Shown: one piece after another, positions 36,901-46,168 of the stretch
How positions within the stretch are numbered: the first letter of the stretch is position 1
How the letters are laid out: each line of letters opens with the position of its first letter
Origin: Bernardetia sp963719525
Lineage (GTDB): Bacteria > Bacteroidota > Bacteroidia > Cytophagales > Bernardetiaceae
NCBI GenBank assembly: GCA_963719525.1
Contig: CAVRCG010000001.1
Span: 1,736,001 to 1,800,000 of the forward strand
Direction: 5' to 3'
Length of the DNA: 64,000 nucleotides
Notes under the pieces: model-generated
What the model saw: only the letters and a program-made list of their open reading frames with translations
Database searches by the model: none
Told to the model about the DNA's origin: nothing
Program-made: the position numbers and the translations under genes

Positions 36901-37750
36901 GCATTATTCTGCCTGCGTTTATCATGCTATGCAACTGGTAGCTATTAATGAATTACCTTATCCAAGAGATATTTGTTTTAGTGGTACAGGTTCGAAGTAT
37001 CTAAATTTATTAGATGTTACAGAAGAAAAAGAGAACATACAGAAGTTTACTGAAATCTTTGCTAAGAAAACGTATGATAAGTATAGAGAAATTTACGCAA
37101 AAACAGAGGAAACTGAAGAATCAAATATAGAAGAGGAAGAAGACGAAAATGTATTTGATGAATTGTTTGATGATGGATTTGGCAATGGAATAGGTTCTAC
37201 CGACAATTCTTTTTCAAATATTACAGGGAAAATTAGTTTGCATTTTACTAAAGAACCTAAAGAAGCTACTTGTTTTGGAGGAATTCATAGTTTTGCTAGT
37301 ACGTATCAAAATGTAGGTTTAGGCGAAAATATAAATACTATATTCTTAGGTGAAATAGATGCTACGAAAAATGATTTATTTCCTATTAGACAGCTTACTT
37401 ATGAAGAACTCATTGATGAAGATGGAGAACCAAAGAAAGAAGGACGTGATCTTTCTATAAAGGTAGGGAAAAATTTAGAGCAGTTTTTAGAGCTTTTTTT
37501 AAGCATGAATAAAGAACCAGAAACTCGCTTTGAAAATTACAATATAGAAACAAATCTTGAAGCTTTCAAAAAGGGGTTCATGGCTATAAAACAAAAAGAA
37601 CTAGCAAAAGGAATGATATATGAGCGTAAAAATGCTTCCGAAGGTGGACACACACCAGTACGTGAATCCTTCTTTTTCTATCCTCTACGTGCAATTATTA
37701 GAGATTTAGCTCTTGCAATGGCAAAAAACAAGACAGTTGCTAATTCTTAA
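33934..37750 (+). pseudogene. Giant actin/Hsp70-like ATPase, one-base frameshift
   Basis: Reading from ATG 33934 continues for 922 residues, then stops in the wrong frame. Removing one C from CCC at 36651-36653 joins it to the frame ending at TAA 37750, giving 1,271 residues (KDTKDQAETPKEELFRKH). Residues ~1-610 form a unique domain with no recognised family. From ~625 the actin/Hsp70 ATPase core appears: VAVDFGTTNTFVAF (phosphate 1), VRLVNESEAPYFYY, AVFIDIGGGSTNIALV (phosphate 2, ~863-878), then after the shift ICFSGTGSKYLNLL (adenosine motif). A Glu/Asp-rich loop follows. The length and unique N-terminus distinguish it from DnaK or MreB; SrfB-type proteins are the closest comparison I can think of. 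Confidence 0.7.
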
Positions 37751-37834
37751 ATTAGTTGTCAATATAAAATCCTAAGTATTTTACTTTTTCTGAATACTTA
37801 GGTATTCCCTTACCTATCAAAACTTTTAATAACA

Positions 37835-39955
37835 ATGAAAAATTTACCTATTTTTTTTATTTTCTTTTTTTCTAGTCTTTTTATTAATAGTTTTTGTTGG
37901 GGACAGGACAACAAAAAGATCGTTGATTCAGCTATTGATAAGATGAATTATGAGTTTGCTGTGGCTATGTTTAATAATATTTGTGATAATGCCCCTAGTG
38001 ATACAGATGAGCAAAAAAAGGACATAACAACATATGGTTTACAGAAAATATTAGCTAATCAGAAAAAAACTCATCCTACATTTGAAGATGTAAAAGGAAT
38101 AGTAGCTAATAAGCAAACGCTAAACACTCCTACTAAACACGTATTTAAGGAAGAACCAAACTACATATTGCTTATAGAAAAGAGAAAAGAAAAATTTAAT
38201 AATTTAAACTCAACAGAAACAGTAAAAGAAGAATTTAATGCTACTATAAGATGGATTACAGATGATATAATTAGAGAGTATAATAATTTTCCTAGCCATA
38301 AATATGCTCCATTTGAAGCAGATGATAAAGCCGATCTAAAGTCTATTTTAGAAAAAATAAAGGATGATGCAATTAAGAAATTAGAACCTAAGACTTCACA
38401 AGAAAAAAATAATCAAGGAGAAAATGAAAAAACAATAGAATTAAAAGCAGGATTAGGTAGTAAAATAGATAAAGCTAAAAAAGATTTAAGAGAAATTGAA
38501 GATAATAAAATCTCACATAAACTACTAAAAGGAAGTGTAGATTTATGCATATATATTAAGAACGAAACTAATATAAAACCAATAAATATAGTAAAGGAAG
38601 TTGTGCGAGAAAATGAAGCCTTCACATACGAAATAGAACAAAGCTTTAAAAAATTTTTAGAAATCAATGTAAAGTTTGATCCAAGTAAAGTAGGAGAAAA
38701 TTTATCTAGTGAGCTTAAATTAAACTTGACAGCTCTAAATGCTGAGTTGCGAACAATTACTATAAGTTTAGAAGGATATGCAAAGGCTAGTCAGAATGTA
38801 GTGAGAGGAGATACTATGACTCAAGAACTTAGTTATACTTTAGAAGGCGAGAAACATGATTTAAAAGTTAGCAAACCTCTTGAAGAAGATAAATATACTA
38901 TCAAGTATGACGAACAAATAACAGCAGGAGTAGGAGATAAAATTATATTTTATTTAGATAATGAAAGTATAGAAACATTAACAGTTTCTCCTAGTACTGA
39001 CCAACATTCCATAACTCAAAAAAATGGTAAAGTTCACACAATCGTTATTGAGAAAGAAGATAATTCGTGGATTTATTGGTTAGTGGGATCAATTTCGCTT
39101 GCAGTTCTTTTATTGATTTTTTTCTTCATACTATTACCTATTTTAAAACCTAAGAATAACTCTGATACAAATAAAAGTGATGAAGAAATGAAAAAATTTA
39201 ATAAAGACTTAGAAGATCTAAAAATCAAACTGAAAGTTGTTTTAGATACTAAACAATCATCAACAGATAGAATTAAGCAAGCTAATTCTTATTTTCAAGA
39301 ATATGGTAGTAATATTCAGCAAGACAACGATGTAAAATTTTTGATGGATAAAATAAAAATAGGAAGTACAGTCAAAGAAGAAGAAGTATCAAAGATAGAG
39401 ATACAAGATCAACGAGAAGATAACGAGGTGAAAAATGCTTATAAACAACAACGAACACAACATGAAGACGAAACACCTTATAACGGAAATGATGAACAAT
39501 TTTCTACACCTGTTCAAAATGAAAACCCTAAAAAAGCAGAACAACCAGTAATTACTAAAAAACCAGTACCTTCTAAAGTTTATGGAAAAACAACTTATCT
39601 TTCTTTTAGGGAAATTACAGAAGATGGAAGAGGTGTAACGGAAGGGGAGGAAAAACCAGTTGAGGGTAAGTTGCCTACTAGTATTGTTCTAGTACTAAAA
39701 CCTTACAAAGAGAATAATCAAGAGTACGCCGAACTTAGTCTTTATGAAAACATTGTTCCATCTTACTTTTCAAATGTGTTTCGTAATTTGAATAAATTTG
39801 ATAATCTTGCTATTATTGAAAATCCAAACCAAAGCAAGAGAGAGAAGCTAACAATGGTAGAAAATGGAGAAGGTATACTTGTTAAAGAAGGTAACATCTG
39901 GATAGTAGATGAGAAGAAAAAACTAAAATTGAATATTACTAATTTTGCAGATTAA
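37835..39955 (+). CDS. Single-pass membrane protein A with periplasmic domain and cytoplasmic repeat module
   Basis: 706 residues. Signal peptide (FFIFFFSSLFINSFCWGQ), a ~385-residue periplasmic part beginning KIVDSAIDKMNYEFAVAMF, one TM helix at ~412-438 (WLVGSISLAVLLLIFFFILL), then a cytosolic part. The cytosolic part has a helical segment (KFNKDLEDLKIKLKVVLDTK...NSYFQEYGSNIQQD) and a C-terminal module of ~120 residues from KTTYLSFREITEDG to DEKKKLKLNI. The same module occurs twice in the next gene. The periplasmic start also resembles the next protein. It would link outer-envelope events to the cytosolic tubulin- and actin-like proteins. Family not recognised. Its stop overlaps the next start. 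Confidence 0.65.
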   Translation: MKNLPIFFIFFFSSLFINSFCWGQDNKKIVDSAIDKMNYEFAVAMFNNICDNAPSDTDEQKKDITTYGLQKILANQKKTHPTFEDVKGIVANKQTLNTPTKHVFKEEPNYILLIEKRKEKFNNLNSTETVKEEFNATIRWITDDIIREYNNFPSHKYAPFEADDKADLKSILEKIKDDAIKKLEPKTSQEKNNQGENEKTIELKAGLGSKIDKAKKDLREIEDNKISHKLLKGSVDLCIYIKNETNIKPINIVKEVVRENEAFTYEIEQSFKKFLEINVKFDPSKVGENLSSELKLNLTALNAELRTITISLEGYAKASQNVVRGDTMTQELSYTLEGEKHDLKVSKPLEEDKYTIKYDEQITAGVGDKIIFYLDNESIETLTVSPSTDQHSITQKNGKVHTIVIEKEDNSWIYWLVGSISLAVLLLIFFFILLPILKPKNNSDTNKSDEEMKKFNKDLEDLKIKLKVVLDTKQSSTDRIKQANSYFQEYGSNIQQDNDVKFLMDKIKIGSTVKEEEVSKIEIQDQREDNEVKNAYKQQRTQHEDETPYNGNDEQFSTPVQNENPKKAEQPVITKKPVPSKVYGKTTYLSFREITEDGRGVTEGEEKPVEGKLPTSIVLVLKPYKENNQEYAELSLYENIVPSYFSNVFRNLNKFDNLAIIENPNQSKREKLTMVENGEGILVKEGNIWIVDEKKKLKLNITNFAD

Positions 39956-42777
39956 TGAAAAAAAAACTCTATTCCATTATACTTTTAAGTAGCTTGATTT
40001 TTTTTTGGTCAGGGAGTTTTTGTTATGCTCAAAATAACAGAGCAGAAACCCACCAGCAAATAGATCAAGCTATTTTAGAAATGGAATATGAGCTAGTGAG
40101 TTCTATTTTGAGATATACAGCTTCAAGAGGATATACAAAAGCATTTTTGTTAGATGATAAACTACCTACTTCCAGACCAAAAACATTCTCTCAAGAAAAA
40201 ATAAAAAAAATGCGTCCTTCTGTTTCCAAAACAGGAGCAAAAGAAGTTGTAGCTATTCTTTTTGATGGTTTTAAAGGAAAGGTAAGTATAACAGACCGAT
40301 TACACAATTACACAAAAAGAGATAAAAAAAAACTACAAGAGTATAAAGATGTAAAAAAGCTATTAGACGAAGTAGAACAAGCAACTATAAATGAGATTGG
40401 AAACTATAATTTTGCCATAGAAAAGCAGGTTTATAAAAAATATCACTTCTACCAACTTCCAAAAGACGAACAAAGCAAAACAAGACAACGATTAGCCAAA
40501 ATAAAAAACAATTATTTAAAAGAAATAAAATCTTTAGATAACATTGATTTTTCGTATAAGCTACACCTACCAAATGATATTTATAAAGTAGAAAATAAAG
40601 TAGATAAAAATCAGAAAACAAGTTTTACCAAAACGCCTATTGAATACAGCATAAAAAAAGGAGAAACAGAAATTGAAATAAACCTTCATTCTGTTGGAAA
40701 AACTCCTTTAAGTATTCATTCTGACTTAGAAGATTATGGTAATGCTTTTAGTCTAAAAGAAAGAGAAAGTAATTTCATCAAGTATATAGTTTCTTACGAC
40801 ACTACAAAGAAAAATGTAAAAGCAAGATTACTAATTACTGTTTATCCTGTATTAGAGGGAAAGCCAAACAAAGAAATTCGTAGTCAAGCTATTATTTATT
40901 TTACAGGTCTTCCCAAACCTGCTCCTCCCAAAATAGATATTTTTGAGTACAAAATTTGGCGAAAAAAAACCGAAGATATAACCTCCTATAAACGAGAACA
41001 CAGTACTGACACTAATCAGTCAAAAGGTGACGCTAATTTTATTTATATCATAGAAAATGTGAAGAAAGGCGATAAAATTATTTACTTGAACGAAGAAGGA
41101 GAGGAAATTACTCATATAGTCGGTTGGACAAATGAGAGTATTACGATTCCGTTTCCTAATCATAGTTTTGAGCGTGGTGTTCATATTTATCCTAAGAAAA
41201 CAACGTTTTCTGAATTTACAGAAAGTAAATTGTTTATCCTTGTTTGTATTGTAGTTTCGCTTATCGTTTTGATATTTGCTTTTGTGTTTTTGAGAAAAGC
41301 AAGAAGTAAAAAAATAGATAAAAATAGTAGAGAAGTAAAGCAAGTAGAAGCAAGTAAACTAAACGAAGAAGAAATGATTTTTAATAAGAATTTAGAGGTA
41401 TTGAAAATAAACCTACTTGCTGTTTTGGACAGCAAACAAAACCCAAAAGATAAGTTAAAACAGGCTAATTCCTATTACAAAAATTATAATACCAAAATCC
41501 AGCAACATAAAGACATACAAGCTTTGATGTTACGAATAAAAAACGCTAAAGAAATAGAAAAGCCAAATAAAGCCAAATTGTATGAAATAGAAAAAACTAT
41601 AGGTAAAGAATTAGGTAAAAAGAGAAGTGAATTAGAAGAAGTATTTTATCTCTCTTTAAAAGATATTACTGCCGATGGCAAAATAATACAATCAAATCGT
41701 TTGAACTCGAGAAGTGATACTATTTTTGTTTTGAAATCTTATGGAGATAAAGCAGAATTATTGTTGCATCATGATATTAATACTATGGCTTTTGAAGCTA
41801 TGTTTCGCTCTATTGAAAAGCTAGATAACTTAATAAATATTTATGGTTTTAATGAATATGCAACACGAGCAACTCAATTAGAAGCAGGAGAAGTCGTAAG
41901 AGAAGGAGAAATATGGAGAATAACAAAACATTTACAAATACAATTTGATGGTGATACTAATGAGAGAAAAGACTTAGACAACAAGTTAAAATTAAAGCAA
42001 AAAGAGTTAGAACAAAAAGAACACGAATTAGAAAGACAACGAAGAAAGCAAGCCTATGAAAATAGTTTATTTAAAGTAACTGAACCTACAAAAGAACCAA
42101 ACCAAGAAAAATCATTAGAAAATATGACAGATGAAGAAATAGCAAACTACAAGGAACAAGCACGCCTAAAACAGTTAGGTGTTGCATTGTACGAACTCAA
42201 TCTTATAAATGGACAAAAGATAGATAAAGAACAAAAAAAGCAAAAAGCTACTCAACTTTACAGTTCTTTTGATCAGTCCACAAAAGAAGAACAAAAAATT
42301 TTAGATTTAATGTTTTTGCTTACAGGAACAAAAATCAAGATAAAAGCAAAACAGGAAGTTATCAAGTCTGCAACAACTTCGATACGTATTGATTCCGAAA
42401 AATTGGAAACTGTAGAAAAAGAAGAACTAGAACAAACAGCCAGTTTTTCAACAAAATATCTTTCCATAAAAGACATTCAGCAAGAAGATAAAGAAAATAG
42501 TCTTTTCAAAACAGGTAGAGAAAGAGCAGTAAGTAACACTATTTTTGTTATCCAACAACTATCAGAAAACGAAGCTACTTTCGAAACCTATCAAGATATA
42601 AAAAGTAATTTCTTTACTTCTTTTTATCGTTCTATCAATGACTTTGATTTCGCTTTCGAAATAGTAGGCTTGCCTTCCTTTTCTTCTACAACCGTAAAAA
42701 CTTTAAAAAAAGGTAAGCTAATGAGAAGAGAAGAGTTTTGGCAAGTTGTAGAGAAAGCCAAGCTAGAGTTCTCCTAA
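39955..42777 (+). CDS. Single-pass membrane protein B with two cytoplasmic repeat modules
   Basis: 940 residues, paralogue of the preceding protein. Signal peptide, periplasmic part starting QQIDQAILEMEYELVSSIL, TM at ~425-448 (LFILVCIVVSLIVLIFAFVF). The cytosolic part carries a helical unit (NKNLEVLKINLLAVLDSKQN...NSYYKNYNTKIQQ), module 1 (YLSLKDITADGK to EIWRITKHLQIQF, ~563-663), a coiled Lys/Glu/Gln stretch, another helical unit, and module 2 (YLSIKDIQQEDK to FWQVVEKAKLEF, ~834-940). Shared module marks: YLS-x-x-DI, a central I-x-V strand, and G-x-x-x-(R/K)-(R/E)-E-x-x-W near the end. It starts one base before the upstream stop, so the genes are coupled. Confidence 0.65.
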   Translation: MKKKLYSIILLSSLIFFWSGSFCYAQNNRAETHQQIDQAILEMEYELVSSILRYTASRGYTKAFLLDDKLPTSRPKTFSQEKIKKMRPSVSKTGAKEVVAILFDGFKGKVSITDRLHNYTKRDKKKLQEYKDVKKLLDEVEQATINEIGNYNFAIEKQVYKKYHFYQLPKDEQSKTRQRLAKIKNNYLKEIKSLDNIDFSYKLHLPNDIYKVENKVDKNQKTSFTKTPIEYSIKKGETEIEINLHSVGKTPLSIHSDLEDYGNAFSLKERESNFIKYIVSYDTTKKNVKARLLITVYPVLEGKPNKEIRSQAIIYFTGLPKPAPPKIDIFEYKIWRKKTEDITSYKREHSTDTNQSKGDANFIYIIENVKKGDKIIYLNEEGEEITHIVGWTNESITIPFPNHSFERGVHIYPKKTTFSEFTESKLFILVCIVVSLIVLIFAFVFLRKARSKKIDKNSREVKQVEASKLNEEEMIFNKNLEVLKINLLAVLDSKQNPKDKLKQANSYYKNYNTKIQQHKDIQALMLRIKNAKEIEKPNKAKLYEIEKTIGKELGKKRSELEEVFYLSLKDITADGKIIQSNRLNSRSDTIFVLKSYGDKAELLLHHDINTMAFEAMFRSIEKLDNLINIYGFNEYATRATQLEAGEVVREGEIWRITKHLQIQFDGDTNERKDLDNKLKLKQKELEQKEHELERQRRKQAYENSLFKVTEPTKEPNQEKSLENMTDEEIANYKEQARLKQLGVALYELNLINGQKIDKEQKKQKATQLYSSFDQSTKEEQKILDLMFLLTGTKIKIKAKQEVIKSATTSIRIDSEKLETVEKEELEQTASFSTKYLSIKDIQQEDKENSLFKTGRERAVSNTIFVIQQLSENEATFETYQDIKSNFFTSFYRSINDFDFAFEIVGLPSFSSTTVKTLKKGKLMRREEFWQVVEKAKLEFS

Positions 42778-42846
42778 AATTATATTAGTATCATTTTGCA
42801 AATTCTTTATTTTTCCTATTCTCAAAAATATTCCTTATCTCAACTT

Positions 42847-43323
42847 ATGTTCCCACCTACTGACGAACCTATTGTTATTGATACTCCAAAAACTCCTAAC
42901 TATAAAAAGATATTTCTATTTGTAGGAATTGGGATTTTGGTTCTCTTTACTACATTGTTTCTTTCTTTCTACGATTTTTCCTCTTCTAATAAAGAAGAAG
43001 TTTCTGAAAATGAACCTACTGAAACAGCACCAGAACAAAAGAATGCTTTCATAAATATAACTGGAAGGTACGAAGGAAAAAAAGTAGTACTGACTTTAAA
43101 TATTACTTCTCTATCTACATTAGATAGCATCAATTATGAATTTGATTACAATGCTAATTACAAAGGCATAAAGTCAGAAATAATAGCAGGAAAAGGAATT
43201 TATATACCGAAAAATAATTTTATTGATTTTAATAATGAAAAGATAACTAAAAGTTTGGTAAATACGAAAGATAATACTATTTTTATAAAAAACGATTTTT
43301 GGACAATTTATAAGAAAAACTAA
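42847..43323 (+). CDS. Small single-pass membrane protein with a periplasmic beta domain
   Basis: 158 residues. ATG 42847 is preferred to the TTG 51 bp upstream because it gives a normal start (MFPPTDEPIVIDTPKTPNYK) before the TM helix (IFLFVGIGILVLFTTLFLSF, ~25-44). The rest is an acidic linker followed by a beta-rich domain (INITGRYEGKKVVLTLNI, GIYIPKNNFIDF). A faint similarity to the C-terminal module of the two larger neighbours (a strand pair ending KNDFWTIYKK) is possible but not firm. No family recognised. Confidence 0.5.
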   Translation: MFPPTDEPIVIDTPKTPNYKKIFLFVGIGILVLFTTLFLSFYDFSSSNKEEVSENEPTETAPEQKNAFINITGRYEGKKVVLTLNITSLSTLDSINYEFDYNANYKGIKSEIIAGKGIYIPKNNFIDFNNEKITKSLVNTKDNTIFIKNDFWTIYKKN

Positions 43324-43325
43324 CT

Positions 43326-44138
43326 ATGCTAAATATATTTTCCAAATTGATTTTAGTTTCTTTTTTGAGTGTTTTTTTGATGTCTTGTTCAAATGAAGAT
43401 GCTTGCAAATCTTGTCAGGAAGAGTTGGCAGAAGCAAGAGGTTTTATGAACGAAATCAATGAGCAGGCTCTACAGATTTCTGGTGTCATGAACTCTCTTA
43501 ACAAATCAGATACATTAAGTAACATTGAAGATATTGCAGGATTTGATACAGAGAAAATAACGCAATACTTAGAACAGGTTGATTCACGCAGGCAGTTAGC
43601 CGAAAATCAAATAGAACAAATCAATCAGAAAATAGAAAGTCTAACAGGAGTAGAAGGAGTAGATGCTCTTATTTCTTATCTCAACTCTATGAAAGCAGCC
43701 TTAGAAAGTAAAAAAGGAGAGATGAATACTCTTTATGCAAAATTAGAAGCTGCAAACGAAGAAAACGAAATCTTGACAGGAAAATACAAAGTAGCTACCA
43801 AAACAATCAAAGAAAAAGACCAAACTATTTCAGAAATAGAAAAACAAAAACAAGAAGCCTTAGAAGCTGCTGAACAAAATAAACTCAAAGCCGAAAGAAG
43901 CGAGCAAAGTCTGCAAGCTGAGAAGCTATTCAAACAAGCAGAAGACAAATACAATAAGGCAATGGACATCAAAACAACAGGACTTTTTACTGGAAACAAA
44001 ACAGAAAAAAGAGAAGAAAAGAAAAAACTACTTCAAGAAGCACAAAAACTCTTCATTCAAGCTAAAGAGTTAGGACATTCTGGAGCAGCCTATAAAGCTA
44101 ATAAAGCAGGTTTAGAAATTAAAAATATTAATGATTAA
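43326..44138 (+). CDS. Coiled-coil lipoprotein with a short TPR-like C-terminus
   Basis: 270 residues. Lipobox VFLMSC (Cys ~20), then a Cys pair (CKSCQEELAEA). Long coiled coil from ~55 to ~205 (SRRQLAENQIEQINQKIESL, KEKDQTISEIEKQKQEAL), ending in a TPR/Sel1-like repeat (LLQEAQKLFIQAKELGHSGA). The combination of lipid anchor and long coil suits a spacer or tether across the periplasm. Starts 2 bp after the previous gene ends. Confidence 0.6.
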   Translation: MLNIFSKLILVSFLSVFLMSCSNEDACKSCQEELAEARGFMNEINEQALQISGVMNSLNKSDTLSNIEDIAGFDTEKITQYLEQVDSRRQLAENQIEQINQKIESLTGVEGVDALISYLNSMKAALESKKGEMNTLYAKLEAANEENEILTGKYKVATKTIKEKDQTISEIEKQKQEALEAAEQNKLKAERSEQSLQAEKLFKQAEDKYNKAMDIKTTGLFTGNKTEKREEKKKLLQEAQKLFIQAKELGHSGAAYKANKAGLEIKNIND

Positions 44139-44141
44139 GAT

Positions 44142-45353
44142 ATGGTTAATACTAGAGAAATAATTGGGAAAGTGTTTTTGAAAGTAGCTATAGCTACTTT
44201 CAGTCTATTTGTCTTGTTATCCTTTATTGATTCTGTATATTTAAGTGTGTGGGAAAGACCGACTGATGTTATTGAGAAAAACAATACGACAACTAGTGAA
44301 GATAAAGAAAACACTAATCAGGATAAGCAGAATAATACAAAAAAAGAAGAAGAAGAAGAGAAAAAAAGAAAAAGAATATCTACCGTTAATCGTACTCAAA
44401 CGTGGCTTTTTTTAATAGCTTCTGTTTCATTTTTAATATATGTATATACAGTAAAAACTTTATCAGAAATAAAACAGATATTGATAAAGATAAATAAGTT
44501 TATAAACCCTATTTATAGATACATACTGCCAAGTATCCTAATCTTAGTTTCTCTTGTTATAATTTGGTTTTTAGTAATCCAGTCTTTTATAAAATCATCA
44601 GACGGTAAAGTTATTGATACTGAGAGAGCGACTTACGCATTATGCATTGGAGGTTTTATATTATTTTTGGGGATATTTTTGTTTTATTTTGCACCTAAAA
44701 AGACTTTAAAGTGGAAAAAAATATTTAAATACGAAGAAGATAAAAATGAAATAAAAAATCAAAAGAGTAAGGTAAAATCTTTAAAGGAGGCTTCTTGTAG
44801 AGAAATAGTAAACAAATATATAGGGTCATTACATTCAAGATTTGAAGACGAAGTACAACAATTGCTTAAAGATGCCCACAATGCACAACTAGCTGCATAT
44901 TTATCTTTTTGTATAGGTTTTCTGATATTTTGTGTACTAATATTTAAGGATATTCCTGTAGTTGAGGGAGAACATCTTTCTATCAGTATTATGAAATTAA
45001 TATTTCCAAAGACAGCTTTAATTATAATAATGACTGTAATAATAAGAACCTTCATGAATCAATATAGACATAGCATCGTAACAGTAAAATACATGCAAAA
45101 CGAACTCAATACGATAGAACAGAAGCTTGTATTTTATCTTTTGATGGAAGACAAATTAAAAGTAAATGATATAAATGAATTGGTAAAGGGAATAGTCAAT
45201 ATAGAAAGAAATTTCATATTACAGCAAAATCAAAATACTATTAGTACAAAGTTACAATCTGAGATACAAAAAGACGAGAGAGAAAATATTGTTCCCATCA
45301 TAGATAGCATAAAAAATTTATCTTCTCACTTAAAAGAACAAATAAAAAAATGA
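44142..45353 (+). CDS. Polytopic membrane protein of the tubulin/actin operon
   Basis: 403 residues, about six TM helices (~12-32, 87-105, 128-150, 165-186, 252-275, 286-306). A cytosolic or periplasmic Lys/Glu-rich segment lies between the first two (NTKKEEEEEKKRKRIST), and a helical tail follows the last TM (YMQNELNTIEQKLVFYLLME). No family recognised. The start codon lies 3 bp after the previous stop; the stop overlaps the next start (ATGA). Confidence 0.6.
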   Translation: MVNTREIIGKVFLKVAIATFSLFVLLSFIDSVYLSVWERPTDVIEKNNTTTSEDKENTNQDKQNNTKKEEEEEKKRKRISTVNRTQTWLFLIASVSFLIYVYTVKTLSEIKQILIKINKFINPIYRYILPSILILVSLVIIWFLVIQSFIKSSDGKVIDTERATYALCIGGFILFLGIFLFYFAPKKTLKWKKIFKYEEDKNEIKNQKSKVKSLKEASCREIVNKYIGSLHSRFEDEVQQLLKDAHNAQLAAYLSFCIGFLIFCVLIFKDIPVVEGEHLSISIMKLIFPKTALIIIMTVIIRTFMNQYRHSIVTVKYMQNELNTIEQKLVFYLLMEDKLKVNDINELVKGIVNIERNFILQQNQNTISTKLQSEIQKDERENIVPIIDSIKNLSSHLKEQIKK

Positions 45354-46168
45354 GATATGACAGCAGATTGCTATGTTACTGTATTTTGTTGGTGTCTTGT
45401 AATTATTCTTGTGTAAGTGCATTGACTGATTTTAACGATAATCTTGAAAAAGCTGCAGATGGATTTGTAACGAAACAAGAACTAAAATATACAACAGTAC
45501 ACCCTCAATCTATCACACAAAGTAGTGACTCCATCTATGAAATCACAGAAGAAGAGTATAAAGAGTTTAGCGAAAGTGGTCAAAAAATCAATGAGCCAAT
45601 AGTAGTGATAAAAGAAGTTAAAAAAGAGGAAATGATAGAGTTTTTTGAAGCTGACTCTGTGCCAAAAGAAGGGTATGCGAAAAAGAAAACTTTGGAGCTA
45701 CACCCTAATATTGATTTTACTAAAAATAATATCAAAGTTTGTTTTGATAAAGATAAGAATTTAGATATAAACTTGTCTATTTTGCTTTCTCCAATAGTAG
45801 ATGCAAAACTCAAACAGGAGTTAATTTTTAAAGGGTATGTATTAGATGTTTTTCTAGGAAAAAATCTCTATGAAACAGTTTCTCTTGAAAATTATCAGTT
45901 GAAACAATCAAAACAACAAGACTCAACTTTTGCATATTTTATTTCCGTCAAGCAAAAAGTATTTTTTCAAAATAGAATAGATAGTTTAAAAGAGTTGAAA
46001 AATAAATATGAAATAAAAAAATTAAAACGTTTGATAAAGGATAGTCTATGTATTAAAATTAGAGAGAAAAATACACAAAGTGATTTTAAAGAAGTTGAGA
46101 AAGTAGGTAAGTGCAATGAAAATATTTTTATACGTCTTAAAAATGTGTTCAAAAAAACTAAACCTTAA
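45350..46168 (+). CDS. Lipoprotein, last gene of the tubulin/actin operon
   Basis: 272 residues. Signal plus lipobox LLVSC (Cys ~17), then a second Cys (YSCVSAL). The mature part contains an acidic strand-rich region (VIKEVKKEEMIEFFEADSVP, then KVCFDKDKNLDINLSILL) and a basic helical tail (KNKYEIKKLKRLIKDSLC). No family recognised. Its 3' end overlaps the convergent coaE by 11 bp, which marks the end of the operon. Confidence 0.55.
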   Translation: MRYDSRLLCYCILLVSCNYSCVSALTDFNDNLEKAADGFVTKQELKYTTVHPQSITQSSDSIYEITEEEYKEFSESGQKINEPIVVIKEVKKEEMIEFFEADSVPKEGYAKKKTLELHPNIDFTKNNIKVCFDKDKNLDINLSILLSPIVDAKLKQELIFKGYVLDVFLGKNLYETVSLENYQLKQSKQQDSTFAYFISVKQKVFFQNRIDSLKELKNKYEIKKLKRLIKDSLCIKIREKNTQSDFKEVEKVGKCNENIFIRLKNVFKKTKP

